Assembly (NCBI GenBank): GCA_023422555.1
Contig: JAFAGQ010000055.1
Coordinates: 1-16,990 of the forward strand
Source of the DNA: Pseudomonadota bacterium
Lineage (GTDB): Bacteria > Pseudomonadota > Gammaproteobacteria > Burkholderiales > Burkholderiaceae_B
Length of the DNA stretch: 16,990 bases
Direction: 5' to 3'
Below, piece by piece: positions 1 through 7,584 of the stretch (positions within the stretch are counted from its first letter, which is position 1; each line of letters begins with the position of its first letter). The notes below the pieces were generated by a model. That model ran no database searches and was not told where the DNA came from. It was given only the letters and a program-made list of their open reading frames with translations. The position numbers and the translations under genes are program-made.

Positions 1-106
1 GCCTGCGTAAATGTTGCATCGCAGCAATATTATGCCTGGATGTGACCGATATTAGCAAGAAAAGTGCGTACAGACTATGCGGTTATATACTGATGCGCTG
101 CAGTGA
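1..106. other. Intergenic end fragment, nothing recognised
   Basis: This is the sequence downstream of the fpr stop codon and up to the window edge. I see no convincing coding region, no stem followed by a T-run for fpr on the minus strand, and no repeat. A possible 101-codon plus-strand reading frame starts at 42 but runs antisense into fpr and resembles no family. Confidence 0.5.
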
Positions 107-886
107 TTACCAGTATTTTTCGACTGCCAGCGTTCCGACTGCGCCCCGGCGTCCCGCGGCAAAGCCTTTGTCGCCCAGGATCTTGCGGGCGTCGCTGACC
201 ATGTCAGGATTGCCACAAAGCATGACACGGGCAATGTCGGGATTCAGACTGGCGCCCGTCAGGCGTTCAAGTTCGCCCGATGTGATCAGCGTTGTAATGC
301 GTGATTGCGGGGCATTGTCCAGCTTTTCGCGTGAGGCTACGGGCTGATAGACAAATTGCTCCGGATGCCGGGCGTGCGTGGCCGCAAACTGGGCAATATC
401 GTCCTGATAAGTCAGTTCATCGGCCTGCCGGACGCCATGTACCAGAATGATTTTGTCAAATTGCTGCCAGGTTTTCGGATCTGCCAGCATGGGCAGAAAC
501 GCCGACAGACCTGTACCGGTAGCCAGCATCCACAGCTCACCGCCCTGAGGAAATTGCTCTGGCGTCATGAAGCCAAAAGCGGTGCGGTCGATGTAGATAT
601 CGTCGCCGACCTGCAGATCGCGCAGGCGGGTGCTGAATTGTCCGTCGGGAACCACGATGGAATAGAACGACAGCTCGTTCGCCTGAGGTGGCGTGACCAT
701 GGAGTAGGCTCGCCAGATTGACGGCTCCATGGAGGATGCCGGGTTTTCCGGCAGTCCGAGCCTGGCAAACTGTCCGGGAATGAAGTCAAATGCCGGGTCT
801 TTCGTCGTCGTGATGGAGAAAAGCTTACCGGGGATCCACTCCTTGCGGGCAGTGACGGTCTGGCGAGTGTATTTTTCCTGAGTCAT
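107..886 (-). CDS. fpr: Ferredoxin--NADP+ reductase (Fpr type)
   Basis: This is a cytoplasmic FAD flavoenzyme that passes electrons between NADP(H) and ferredoxin or flavodoxin. The 259-residue product is the usual size for the bacterial Fpr family. The FAD-binding RAYS motif is at residues 59-62, the GTG(L)SAF nucleotide-domain motif at 124-130, the CGNPDM motif of the NADPH-binding domain at 224-229, and the protein ends in the family's typical aromatic tail (EKYW). It starts 20 bases after the stop of fdxA on the same strand, so the two are probably co-transcribed and FdxA is the natural redox partner; that pairing is inference. No good Shine-Dalgarno lies close to the ATG (the nearest AAGG is about 13 bases upstream), which may mean translation depends partly on fdxA. 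Family assignment is secure; the physiological electron direction cannot be read from the sequence. Confidence 0.95.
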   Translation of the reverse strand: MTQEKYTRQTVTARKEWIPGKLFSITTTKDPAFDFIPGQFARLGLPENPASSMEPSIWRAYSMVTPPQANELSFYSIVVPDGQFSTRLRDLQVGDDIYIDRTAFGFMTPEQFPQGGELWMLATGTGLSAFLPMLADPKTWQQFDKIILVHGVRQADELTYQDDIAQFAATHARHPEQFVYQPVASREKLDNAPQSRITTLITSGELERLTGASLNPDIARVMLCGNPDMVSDARKILGDKGFAAGRRGAVGTLAVEKYW

Positions 887-906
887 ACAGCAGAGGTTGG
901 CCTTAT

Positions 907-1230
907 TCAGCGTTCTAGATACTGCAGTTTGTCTTCTTTGCCATTCCAGTCATCGGCATCGGGCAGGGGCTTGACCGAACGGCTGATTGTGGTGAATTCG
1001 GCGCTGAGTTCAGCGTTCAGTTCAATGAATTTCATCTGGTCCTGCGGTACATCTTCTTCGGCAAAAATGGCGTTGGCAGGGCATTCCGGAATACAGACAG
1101 CACAGTCGATGCATTCGTCGGGATCGATGATAAGAAAATTGGGGCCTTCCTTGAAGCAATCCACCGGACAGACATCAACACAGTCGGTGTATTTACATTT
1201 GATGCAGTTTTCGGTCACGACGTGAGTCAT
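907..1230 (-). CDS. fdxA: 7Fe ferredoxin FdxA ([3Fe-4S][4Fe-4S])
   Basis: This is a small soluble electron carrier of the Azotobacter ferredoxin I type. Starting at the ATG at 1230 gives 107 residues, the usual FdxA length, and places GGAG five bases upstream; the alternative GTG at 1236 would lie inside that ribosome binding region, so I reject it. Cysteines 9, 17 and 50 match the 3Fe-4S ligands, and 21, 40, 43 and 46 match the 4Fe-4S ligands. Cys12 and Cys25 match the two non-ligand cysteines of ferredoxin I. The C-terminal region after residue 60 (DADDWNGKEDKLQYLER) is the conserved extension of this family. The gene is first in the pair with fpr, and its promoter must lie in the 115 bases shared with divergent pncB, although I could not identify a convincing -10/-35 for it. 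Confidence 0.96.
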   Translation of the reverse strand: MTHVVTENCIKCKYTDCVDVCPVDCFKEGPNFLIIDPDECIDCAVCIPECPANAIFAEEDVPQDQMKFIELNAELSAEFTTISRSVKPLPDADDWNGKEDKLQYLER

Positions 1231-1281
1231 TACCACTCCAGAAAAATTATTTATTTGTCAAATTAGGATTTTACCTATTCT

Positions 1282-1310
1282 TTGGGGCAATATGCTCAAA
1301 ACCCTATAGC
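1282..1310 (+). promoter_or_regulatory. Candidate sigma70 promoter for pncB
   Basis: TTGGGG at 1282-1287 and TATAGC at 1305-1310 are separated by 17 bases and point at pncB, whose ATG is at 1346. The match to consensus is only moderate (3/6 and 4/6). Another AT-rich stretch (ATATGGTTATAAA) at 1315-1327 could also serve as a -10, so this is a tentative call. Confidence 0.25.
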
Positions 1311-1345
1311 TGTGATATGGTTATAAAAACACATTTGACGTTACC

Positions 1346-2521
1346 ATGATCATCCATTCTCTTCTCGACACCGACCTGTACAAGTTCAGCATGATGCAGG
1401 TGGTGCTGCACCAGTTCCCGGGGGCGCAGGTAGAGTACCGCTTCAAATGCCGCTCAAAAGGCATTAATCTGCAGCCGTATATCGAAGAAATCCGCGCCGA
1501 GATTCACGACCTGTGCCAGCTGCGTTTCTCGGACGCCGAACTGGACTATCTGAGGAACCTGCGGTTCATCAAGGGAGACTTTGTCGAGTTTCTTGGGCTG
1601 TTTCATCTGCCTGAAAAGTGCATTTCCGTGACTCCAGGCCAGGAACCGGGCGAGATTTCCATTGAAGTCAAGGGATCCTGGCTACATACCATTTTGTTCG
1701 AGATTCCGGTACTGGCCATTGTTAATGAAGTCTATTTCCGTAACAAAGCGCCTGATCTGGACTATGAAGAGGGTCGGCGACGCCTGGAAGAAAAAATCCA
1801 GTTGATTACCGAGTCCGGCGATATGCGCGATTTTAAGGTCGCAGAATATGGCACGCGCCGTCGTTTTTCCGGTGAATGGCATCACGAGGTGGTGCAGACG
1901 CTGCAAAAACAGATGGGCAACCATTTTGCCGGCAGCAGTAACGTGCTGATGGCCAAGCAATACGGCGTAACGCCGCTGGGCACCATGGGACACGAGTATC
2001 TGCAGGCCTGCCAGGCGCTGGGTCCGCGTCTGCGGGATTCTCAGGTGTTTGCGCTGGAACAGTGGGCCAAGGAATATCGTGGCGATCTGGGCATTGCTCT
2101 GTCTGATGTCTACGGAACCAATGCGTTCCTGCGCGACTTCGATATGTATTTCTGCAAGCTGTTCGATGGTGCGCGTCACGATTCAGGCGACCCGTTTGAG
2201 TGGGGAGAACGTCTGCTGGCGCATTACCGCAATAACCGGGTCGATCCGTCTACAAAAACGCTGGTGTTTTCAGATGGTCTGAGTTTCCCGGTAGCCATGG
2301 ACATTCATCGCCGATTCAGTGGTCGCTGCAAAGTGTCTTTCGGTATCGGGACCAATCTGACCAATGACCTGGGCGTCAAGCCGCTGCAGATCGTGATGAA
2401 AATGGTTCGCTGCAATGGCCAGCCGGTGGCCAAGGTGTCCGATGAGCCGGAAAAAACCATGTGCGACGATCCGGCCTATCTGAGCTACCTGCGTCACGTA
2501 TTTGACCTGCCTCCGGCCTGA
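1346..2521 (+). CDS. pncB: Nicotinate phosphoribosyltransferase
   Basis: This enzyme converts nicotinate and PRPP to nicotinate mononucleotide with ATP hydrolysis, the first step of the Preiss-Handler NAD salvage pathway. The 391-residue length fits PncB. The N-terminus (SLLDTDLYKFSMMQ, residues 5-18) is the family signature. GTRRRFS at 169-175 contributes to the active site, and H216 in GTMGHE corresponds to the histidine phosphorylated in the Salmonella enzyme. HDSGDP at 278-283 and the FGIGTNLTND stretch at 332-341 form the phosphoribosyl-binding region. It stands alone on the plus strand, divergent from fdxA-fpr, and no clear terminator separates it from the Rid gene 98 bases downstream. 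The identity is very secure. Confidence 0.97.
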   Translation: MIIHSLLDTDLYKFSMMQVVLHQFPGAQVEYRFKCRSKGINLQPYIEEIRAEIHDLCQLRFSDAELDYLRNLRFIKGDFVEFLGLFHLPEKCISVTPGQEPGEISIEVKGSWLHTILFEIPVLAIVNEVYFRNKAPDLDYEEGRRRLEEKIQLITESGDMRDFKVAEYGTRRRFSGEWHHEVVQTLQKQMGNHFAGSSNVLMAKQYGVTPLGTMGHEYLQACQALGPRLRDSQVFALEQWAKEYRGDLGIALSDVYGTNAFLRDFDMYFCKLFDGARHDSGDPFEWGERLLAHYRNNRVDPSTKTLVFSDGLSFPVAMDIHRRFSGRCKVSFGIGTNLTNDLGVKPLQIVMKMVRCNGQPVAKVSDEPEKTMCDDPAYLSYLRHVFDLPPA

Positions 2522-2575
2522 TCGCAACTGTGATTTAGAATCAGGCGCTGCCGCAAGCCAATGAACGATACTCTG

Positions 2576-2584
2576 TGTGATAAT
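2576..2584 (+). promoter_or_regulatory. Candidate extended -10 promoter upstream of the Rid gene
   Basis: TGTGATAAT (TGn plus GATAAT) lies 35 bases before the ATG at 2620. No recognisable -35 hexamer is present at 16-18 bases, as is common for extended -10 promoters. This would let the Rid gene be expressed independently of pncB. Confidence 0.4.
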
Positions 2585-2619
2585 GCTGGCTTTGACCAAT
2601 CAGCAAACAGGAGTCATTC

Positions 2620-2970
2620 ATGAGTGATATCAAGCGCACCAATGTAGGCAGCCGCCTTTCCGATATGGCCGTATTTAACGGCGTTGCCTATCTTGCAGGC
2701 CAGGTACCTGATGATCCGACGCTCGATATGGAAGGTCAGACCAGACAGGTACTTGCAACCATAGACAGTCTGTTGAAAGAGGCCGGCACCAGCAAGGAAC
2801 GTCTGCTGATGGTGCAGATTTTCGTGGCCAACATGAAAGAATTCGATCAGATGAACAAGGCATGGGATGCATGGGTGTCCAAAGACAATGCGCCGCCTCG
2901 GGCGACCATTGAAGCGCGTCTTGCCAACCCCGACTACAAAGTTGAAATCGTCGCAACCGCTGCCCTGTAA
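2620..2970 (+). CDS. Rid family (YjgF/YER057c/UK114) protein, short variant
   Basis: This is a small cytoplasmic protein of the Rid superfamily; RidA members hydrolyse reactive 2-aminoacrylate and related imines. The 116-residue product has AGQVP at 26-30, PPRAT at 92-96 and KVEIVATAA at 107-115. Arg94 and Glu109 correspond to E. coli RidA R105 and E120, so the carboxylate-binding arginine is kept. The positions of RidA Tyr17 and Ser30 are not conserved (around residues 12 and 26), which places it outside the archetypal RidA group, probably in another Rid subfamily with a different or weaker deaminase activity; that is inference. AGGAG lies seven bases before the ATG. A strong terminator follows the stop codon, so it is probably monocistronic or the end of a pncB transcript. 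Confidence 0.88.
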   Translation: MSDIKRTNVGSRLSDMAVFNGVAYLAGQVPDDPTLDMEGQTRQVLATIDSLLKEAGTSKERLLMVQIFVANMKEFDQMNKAWDAWVSKDNAPPRATIEARLANPDYKVEIVATAAL

Positions 2971-2995
2971 GCAGATTACGCAAGTGATTTACCCG

Positions 2996-3029
2996 ACCGG
3001 ACCGTCATCATGCGGTCCGGTTTCTGTTT
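2996..3029 (+). terminator. Rho-independent terminator after the Rid gene
   Basis: A perfect 9-bp stem (ACCGGACCG at 2996-3004 with CGGTCCGGT at 3013-3021) encloses an 8-base loop and is followed by TTCTGTTT. It starts 25 bases after the stop codon. The opposite strand has no U-run, so it should act only on plus-strand transcripts. Confidence 0.88.
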
Positions 3030-3310
3030 GTGAGTCCTGAGTTGTTGTGGTCTGTCGGTCAAATGGCGATTGTCATATCCACTTTAAGTCGGCAATCGGC
3101 AATCCAGCTCGAGTATTCAGCAGACTGCAGCACGGCACGCAGCGCACATCAAATACCGCTGCGCACACTTCTCCGTACCGCGCCATCCGCACCCATCACA
3201 CCAAGCCGAGTGTGCAGCGAAATATGTAATGCACTCTGCAACTTTGCCACTATCTCGTTTGTGATTTTCCGGAGATTTCGGATTTCCGCGCAGATGGGTC
3301 GTTGAAATAA
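3030..3310. other. Non-coding gap of about 280 bases
   Basis: This lies between the terminator of the Rid gene and the stop codon of the convergent flavodoxin-like gene. Two short plus-strand reading frames are open here (3030-3305 without a standard ATG or a ribosome binding site, and 3047-3229). Their translations are rich in Ser, Arg, Ile and Cys, with no recognisable motif. I see no clear terminator for the minus-strand gene. The stretch may be a decayed gene or spacer; nothing in it supports a feature. Confidence 0.5.
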
Positions 3311-3820
3311 TCAGAGCAGGGCGTAGAGCGTCGCGCCAATTTCCGCAGCCTGCCGGGCCTGGTCATCAGACAGCTTTTTGGGCGCCAGGATGGCTTCTTC
3401 GGTCTCGCTGTTCATATTCAGAATGATGCTTGGTACGCGCTCATTCAGCCGCCATCCGCTGCATATCCTTCGTAACTGACGCTGTGCACCCTCGCCGTCG
3501 CTGCCGGCGGTGATGATCAGGCTGTAAATACGTCCTTCAATCTGATGAAGCAAGGGGTAATAGAGCCTGTCCAGACACTCCTTCATCTCTCCACTCAGCG
3601 AAGCCAGGTTCTCGGGTGCGCAGAACAGATAAGCCTGTGCGCTCAGCATATCCTGCGCGCTCACATCGGACGCGCGCATCATGGTGATATCACGGCCGTC
3701 ATTGAGCTCGGAGCGGACAGACTGCGCTGCATCGTAGGCATGGCTGGCGGCCTGTTCTGCCGCGCCCGTGCGAGAGTGCCAGATAATCAGAAGGGAGCCG
3801 GTGGCAGATTGATTCGACAT
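3311..3820 (-). CDS. Flavodoxin-fold / NAD(P)H-dependent FMN reductase-like protein
   Basis: The 169-residue protein begins with a flavodoxin beta-1 strand and phosphate loop (LLIIWHSRTGAAEQAA, residues 10-25). CAPENLASLSGEMKECLDR at 67-85 is the second flavin-binding loop typical of small FMN-dependent oxidoreductases. GSDGEGAQRQLRRICSGWRL at 106-124 resembles the third loop region. It probably binds FMN and takes part in electron transfer or quinone/flavin reduction; the substrate is unknown. I chose the ATG at 3820 because the fold starts right after it. An upstream ATG at 3865 would add 15 residues not typical of the fold, although the ribosome binding site at 3820 is weak (TTGGA). It is divergent from relA with about 180 bases between starts. 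Confidence 0.75.
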   Translation of the reverse strand: MSNQSATGSLLIIWHSRTGAAEQAASHAYDAAQSVRSELNDGRDITMMRASDVSAQDMLSAQAYLFCAPENLASLSGEMKECLDRLYYPLLHQIEGRIYSLIITAGSDGEGAQRQLRRICSGWRLNERVPSIILNMNSETEEAILAPKKLSDDQARQAAEIGATLYALL

Positions 3821-3932
3821 AAGTAAATTTTCCAACGGATAAACAAATGATGCAAGCACACGCATTTTTCTGCCGTGGCGTTAAAATATCGCTTTGCCCA
3901 AGTGTGCTTTGGTGCTGCTGACTTATTACAAC

Positions 3933-3941
3933 TGGCATAAT
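3933..3941 (+). promoter_or_regulatory. Candidate extended -10 promoter for relA
   Basis: TGGCATAAT (TGn plus CATAAT, 5/6 to consensus) ends 62 bases before the relA ATG. No good -35 is present at standard spacing. It is the best promoter-like motif in the relA upstream region and would give a leader of about 55 nt. Confidence 0.4.
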
Positions 3942-4003
3942 GATCGCCGTGCGAACAGTGGTCGTTTTCCATCCCAAAACCGAACTTTTCTTCCATACAG
4001 CTC

Positions 4004-6322
4004 ATGAAATCAACCGATCTCGAGTTTATACCGGATTCATTCCAGGATACTGCGTGGATGGATGCCGTGTGTGCCAGTCTGGATGATCCTGGTCGTCAGC
4101 TGGTGGAACGCGCAATCGCGTGGTGTGAGCCTATATTGCAGGATGCGCAGATTGCCACCGGTGAGCCCTCTGTTCATCATGCCAAAGGGGTGTTGCGAAT
4201 TCTTTCCCTGCTGCAGCTGGATGCGGCAACGCTGGTTGCTGCGCTGGTGCTTGCCGTTCCTATCGATCTGGATGACGAATCAGAGCGTGATCGAAAAAAT
4301 GAGCTGATCAGACAATTTGGTCTGGAAATTTTCAACCTGATCAATGGCTCGCGTGCACTGTTGCGCATCGGCGCCATTGCGCGCAATGCGTCGTCGCAGG
4401 GGCATAACGAATCTTCCGACCAGCGTGAAATGCTGCGCAAAATGTTGCTTGCCATGGCTAGTGACCTGCGCATCGTATTGCTGCGACTGGCTTCCCGTCT
4501 GCAAACGCTCAGGTGGTTTGCCGAGACCAAGAAACCCTGCCCCATCGAACTGGCCGAGGAAACCCGGGATGTTTACGCCTCGCTGGCCAATCGTCTGGGT
4601 ATCTGGCAGATCAAGTGGGAAATGGAAGACCTGTCGTTCCGTTTCCTCTCGCCGGAAATCTATAAGGAAATTGCCCGCAAGCTCGAAGGCAAGCGGGTGG
4701 AGCGAGAGGCGCGCATTGCCACCCTTACTGAAGATATTGCCGGTTCTCTGGCGGATATGGGCATCGATGCAGAAGTGTCCGGACGCGCCAAGCATATCTA
4801 CAGCATCTATAACAAAATGCGCAACAAGGATCTGACGTTCGAGCAGCTGTACGACCTGCTTGCGATCCGCATTATTGTGGCCAACGAGCGCGATTGCTAT
4901 GCGACCCTGTCCTTGTTGCAGGCGCGCTGGACGCCGGTCATGAACGAATTCGATGACTATATTGCGCGCCCCAAACCCAATGGTTACCGGTCTCTGCATA
5001 CGGTGCTCAGAACGGCCGATGGACATAATTTTGAGGCCCAGATTCGTACGCGCAAAATGCATGATTTTGCCGAGTACGGTATGGCCGCGCACTGGCGGTA
5101 TAAGGAAGCCGGACCCAAGGGCGGGCAGGTGGCAGCGGTGTCCATGTATGACCGCCAGGTATCCTGGATGCGGCAGCTGCTTGCCTGGCGCCGCGAAATC
5201 GGACTGCCCGTCAATGACGCGCCTGACCTGCCCGGCGAAAAGACCGAGAATGCGGAAGGTGCTGCACTGGCTGCACCCGAGCCTAGACTCAAGGAAACCC
5301 GTCACCAGCGCCAGCATAAAAAGGCCACAGAGCGCATTTATGTACTCACGCCGCAGGCACGCGTGATCGAGCTGCCCGAAGGGGCAACACCGGTAGACTT
5401 TGCCTATCACCTGCATACTGATCTGGGCCACCGCTGTCGTGGTGCGCGTGTGGACGGGCAGATGGTGGCGCTCAATACCAAACTGCTGAATGGACAGACG
5501 GTCGAAATCATCTCGGCCAAATCGGGCGGGCCTTCGCGCGACTGGATTAATCCTCAGCTCGGTTATCTGGCCAGCCCCCGGGCTCGTGCCAAGGTACGCC
5601 TGTGGTTCAATGCCATTGAGCTGCAAAAACGCATCACCACAGGCCAGGATCTGGTCGAAAAAGAGCTGGCGCGCCTTGGCAAGACCGCTACGAATCTGGA
5701 ACAGCTTGCAGAGCGCCTGGGTTTTGCCAATGCCGATGATCTTTTCGTGGCCGTTGCCAAGGATGAATTCAGCCTGCGCCAGATTGCCGCTGCGTTCCAG
5801 GAACCCGACCCGGAGCCGGCAGATACGTTTGACACCATCGTTGCTCGCGAGTCCGGCGCCCAGAGTGCGGTCAAGACGGGGAAAAGTGGTGTGCTTGTGG
5901 TCGGGGTCGATTCACTTCTGACCCAGCTGGCGCGCTGCTGCCACCCGGCGCCGCCTGATCCGATCAGTGGTTTTGTCACGCGGGGGCGTGGGGTATCGAT
6001 TCACCGAAAGGACTGCCCGGCGTTTTCTGCCATGAAAACCAAGAGCCCCGAGCGGGTGATTGAAGTGGCCTGGGGCAATACACAAGACACGGTGTATCCG
6101 GTCAATATCGCCATTCATTCTCAGGATCGCAACGGGCTGCTCAAGGATCTGACCGAGCTGTTTTCGCGCATGAAGCTGAACGTGGTCGGGGTCAATACCC
6201 AAAGCAAGTCATCCATTGCGCATTTGCACTTCACCGTAGAGGTACGGGATGGCGAACAGCTGCGAAAAGCCATGAATGCCATATTGGATATCCCAGGAAT
6301 TATCAGCGCGACACGTTGTTAA
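4004..6322 (+). CDS. relA: (p)ppGpp synthetase RelA (GTP pyrophosphokinase)
   Basis: This ribosome-associated enzyme transfers pyrophosphate from ATP to GTP or GDP during amino-acid starvation. The 772-residue protein has an N-terminal pseudo-HD hydrolase domain (about 30-200) in which the catalytic His-Asp pair is replaced (LVLAVPID, 81-88), so hydrolase activity should be absent. The synthetase domain spans about 230-366, with GRAKHIYSIYNKM at 260-272, EFDD at 315-318 and PKPNGYRSLHT at 323-333. EXDD, rather than RXKD, is the signature of monofunctional RelA as opposed to SpoT/Rel. A TGS domain follows at 444-505, a Cys-Cys zinc-finger-like region at 645-671 (RCCHP, then HRKDC), and a C-terminal ACT/RRM domain at about 697-772. 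The linker at 367-443 looks longer than in E. coli. It is divergent from the flavodoxin gene, with trpB starting 53 bases downstream. Confidence 0.96.
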   Translation: MKSTDLEFIPDSFQDTAWMDAVCASLDDPGRQLVERAIAWCEPILQDAQIATGEPSVHHAKGVLRILSLLQLDAATLVAALVLAVPIDLDDESERDRKNELIRQFGLEIFNLINGSRALLRIGAIARNASSQGHNESSDQREMLRKMLLAMASDLRIVLLRLASRLQTLRWFAETKKPCPIELAEETRDVYASLANRLGIWQIKWEMEDLSFRFLSPEIYKEIARKLEGKRVEREARIATLTEDIAGSLADMGIDAEVSGRAKHIYSIYNKMRNKDLTFEQLYDLLAIRIIVANERDCYATLSLLQARWTPVMNEFDDYIARPKPNGYRSLHTVLRTADGHNFEAQIRTRKMHDFAEYGMAAHWRYKEAGPKGGQVAAVSMYDRQVSWMRQLLAWRREIGLPVNDAPDLPGEKTENAEGAALAAPEPRLKETRHQRQHKKATERIYVLTPQARVIELPEGATPVDFAYHLHTDLGHRCRGARVDGQMVALNTKLLNGQTVEIISAKSGGPSRDWINPQLGYLASPRARAKVRLWFNAIELQKRITTGQDLVEKELARLGKTATNLEQLAERLGFANADDLFVAVAKDEFSLRQIAAAFQEPDPEPADTFDTIVARESGAQSAVKTGKSGVLVVGVDSLLTQLARCCHPAPPDPISGFVTRGRGVSIHRKDCPAFSAMKTKSPERVIEVAWGNTQDTVYPVNIAIHSQDRNGLLKDLTELFSRMKLNVVGVNTQSKSSIAHLHFTVEVRDGEQLRKAMNAILDIPGIISATRC

Positions 6323-6365
6323 AACATGTAAAATAGTTGTTTATCGCCTGTCCCTGTCCCGCGCC

Positions 6366-6378
6366 AGGAGCCAATTTG
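6366..6378 (+). promoter_or_regulatory. Shine-Dalgarno and TTG start deciding the trpB N-terminus
   Basis: AGGAG at 6366-6370 sits five bases before TTG at 6376-6378. The protein from this TTG begins (M)TAYSFPDNRGHFGRYGG, matching the usual TrpB N-terminus. The only other in-frame start nearby, TTG at 6337, lacks a ribosome binding site and would add 13 atypical residues. Confidence 0.8.
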
Positions 6379-7575
6379 ACTGCCTATTCCTTTCCCGACA
6401 ACAGAGGTCATTTCGGCCGTTACGGTGGCGTTTTCGTTGCCGAAACGCTGATGCATGCCGTGTCGGAACTGAATCAGGCCTACGAGAAATACAAAAGCGA
6501 TCCCGATTTTGTTGCCGAGTACCGTTACGAACTCGCTCATTTCGTGGGACGCCCCAGTCCTGTCTATCACGCGCGCCGCTGGTCAGAAAAGCTGGGTGGG
6601 GCGCAAATCTGGTTCAAGCGCGAAGACCTCAATCACACCGGTGCGCATAAAATCAACAACTGCATCGGACAGATTCTGCTGGCACGTAAAATGGGCAAGC
6701 AGCGCATTATTGCAGAGACCGGTGCCGGTCAGCACGGCGTCGCCACTGCGACCGTTGCCGCGCGTTATGGTCTGGAATGCGTCATTTATATGGGTGCGGA
6801 AGACGTGCGCCGCCAGGCCTCCAACGTCTATCGCATGAAACTGCTTGGGGCCACCGTGGTTCCGGTCAATTCCGGATCACGCACCCTCAAGGATGCGCTG
6901 AACGAGGCAATGCGCGACTGGGTGACACGCATCGATGAAACCTACTACATCATTGGCACTGTGGCGGGGCCGCATCCTTATCCGGCCATGGTGCGCGATT
7001 TTCAGCAGATCATCGGGCAGGAATGTATCGAACAGATGCCCGCCTGCGCCGGACGTCAGCCAGACGCCGTCATCGCCTGCGTCGGCGGGGGATCCAACGC
7101 CATGGGCATTTTCTATCCTTATCTGTCGCATGATAAAGTCCGTCTGATTGGGGTAGAAGCGGCCGGAGAGGGCATGCATACGCCCCGTCACGCCGCATCC
7201 ATCACTGCCGGTCAGGTTGGCGTACTGCACGGCAACCGGACATACGTGATGCAGGACAAGAATGGGCAGATACTCGAGACACATTCCGTTTCTGCAGGTC
7301 TTGATTACCCCGGCGTGGGACCGGAGCATGCATGGCTGAACGATAGCAAACGTGCCACTTACGTGACGGTCGATGATCAGGAAGCGCTGGCCGCATTTGG
7401 TGAGTGCTGCCGTTTGGAGGGTATTATGCCGGCGCTTGAGTCCTCACATGCCCTGGCACATGCCGCCAGGATTGCGCCCGGCATGTCGCGGGATGCCATC
7501 CTGCTGGTGTGTCTGTCAGGACGGGGAGACAAGGACATGCACACGGTTGCCGAATTTACCGGCATGGATTTGTAG
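6376..7575 (+). CDS. trpB: Tryptophan synthase beta subunit
   Basis: This PLP enzyme condenses indole with serine to give tryptophan, and works as an alpha2-beta2 complex with TrpA. From the TTG start it has 399 residues, normal for TrpB. HTGAHKINN carries the Schiff-base lysine (Lys92), and AETGAGQHG carries the catalytic glutamate (Glu114, equivalent to E. coli Glu109). CVGGGSNAMG binds the PLP phosphate, and the SGRGDKD stretch near the C-terminus is also conserved. trpA follows after nine bases, with AGGA overlapping the trpB stop, consistent with translational coupling and equal subunit supply. Upstream there is no trpF; relA ends 53 bases before the start, and no trp leader peptide or attenuator fits in that space, so transcription from relA or from an internal promoter is likely. 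Confidence 0.97.
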   Translation: MTAYSFPDNRGHFGRYGGVFVAETLMHAVSELNQAYEKYKSDPDFVAEYRYELAHFVGRPSPVYHARRWSEKLGGAQIWFKREDLNHTGAHKINNCIGQILLARKMGKQRIIAETGAGQHGVATATVAARYGLECVIYMGAEDVRRQASNVYRMKLLGATVVPVNSGSRTLKDALNEAMRDWVTRIDETYYIIGTVAGPHPYPAMVRDFQQIIGQECIEQMPACAGRQPDAVIACVGGGSNAMGIFYPYLSHDKVRLIGVEAAGEGMHTPRHAASITAGQVGVLHGNRTYVMQDKNGQILETHSVSAGLDYPGVGPEHAWLNDSKRATYVTVDDQEALAAFGECCRLEGIMPALESSHALAHAARIAPGMSRDAILLVCLSGRGDKDMHTVAEFTGMDL

Positions 7576-7584
7576 GACAAGGCA

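Noticed and set aside
3090..3103. Two adjacent copies of CGGCAAT
   Set aside because: Only two 7-bp copies, within what chance can produce; no associated feature.
3030..3305. 91-codon plus-strand frame in the gap after the Rid gene
   Set aside because: It begins within the terminator's T-run region without an ATG or Shine-Dalgarno, and its composition does not look like a conserved protein.
4280..5626. 448-codon minus-strand open frame opposite relA
   Set aside because: It lies wholly inside relA, whose domains are all recognised; the antisense product shows no family features.
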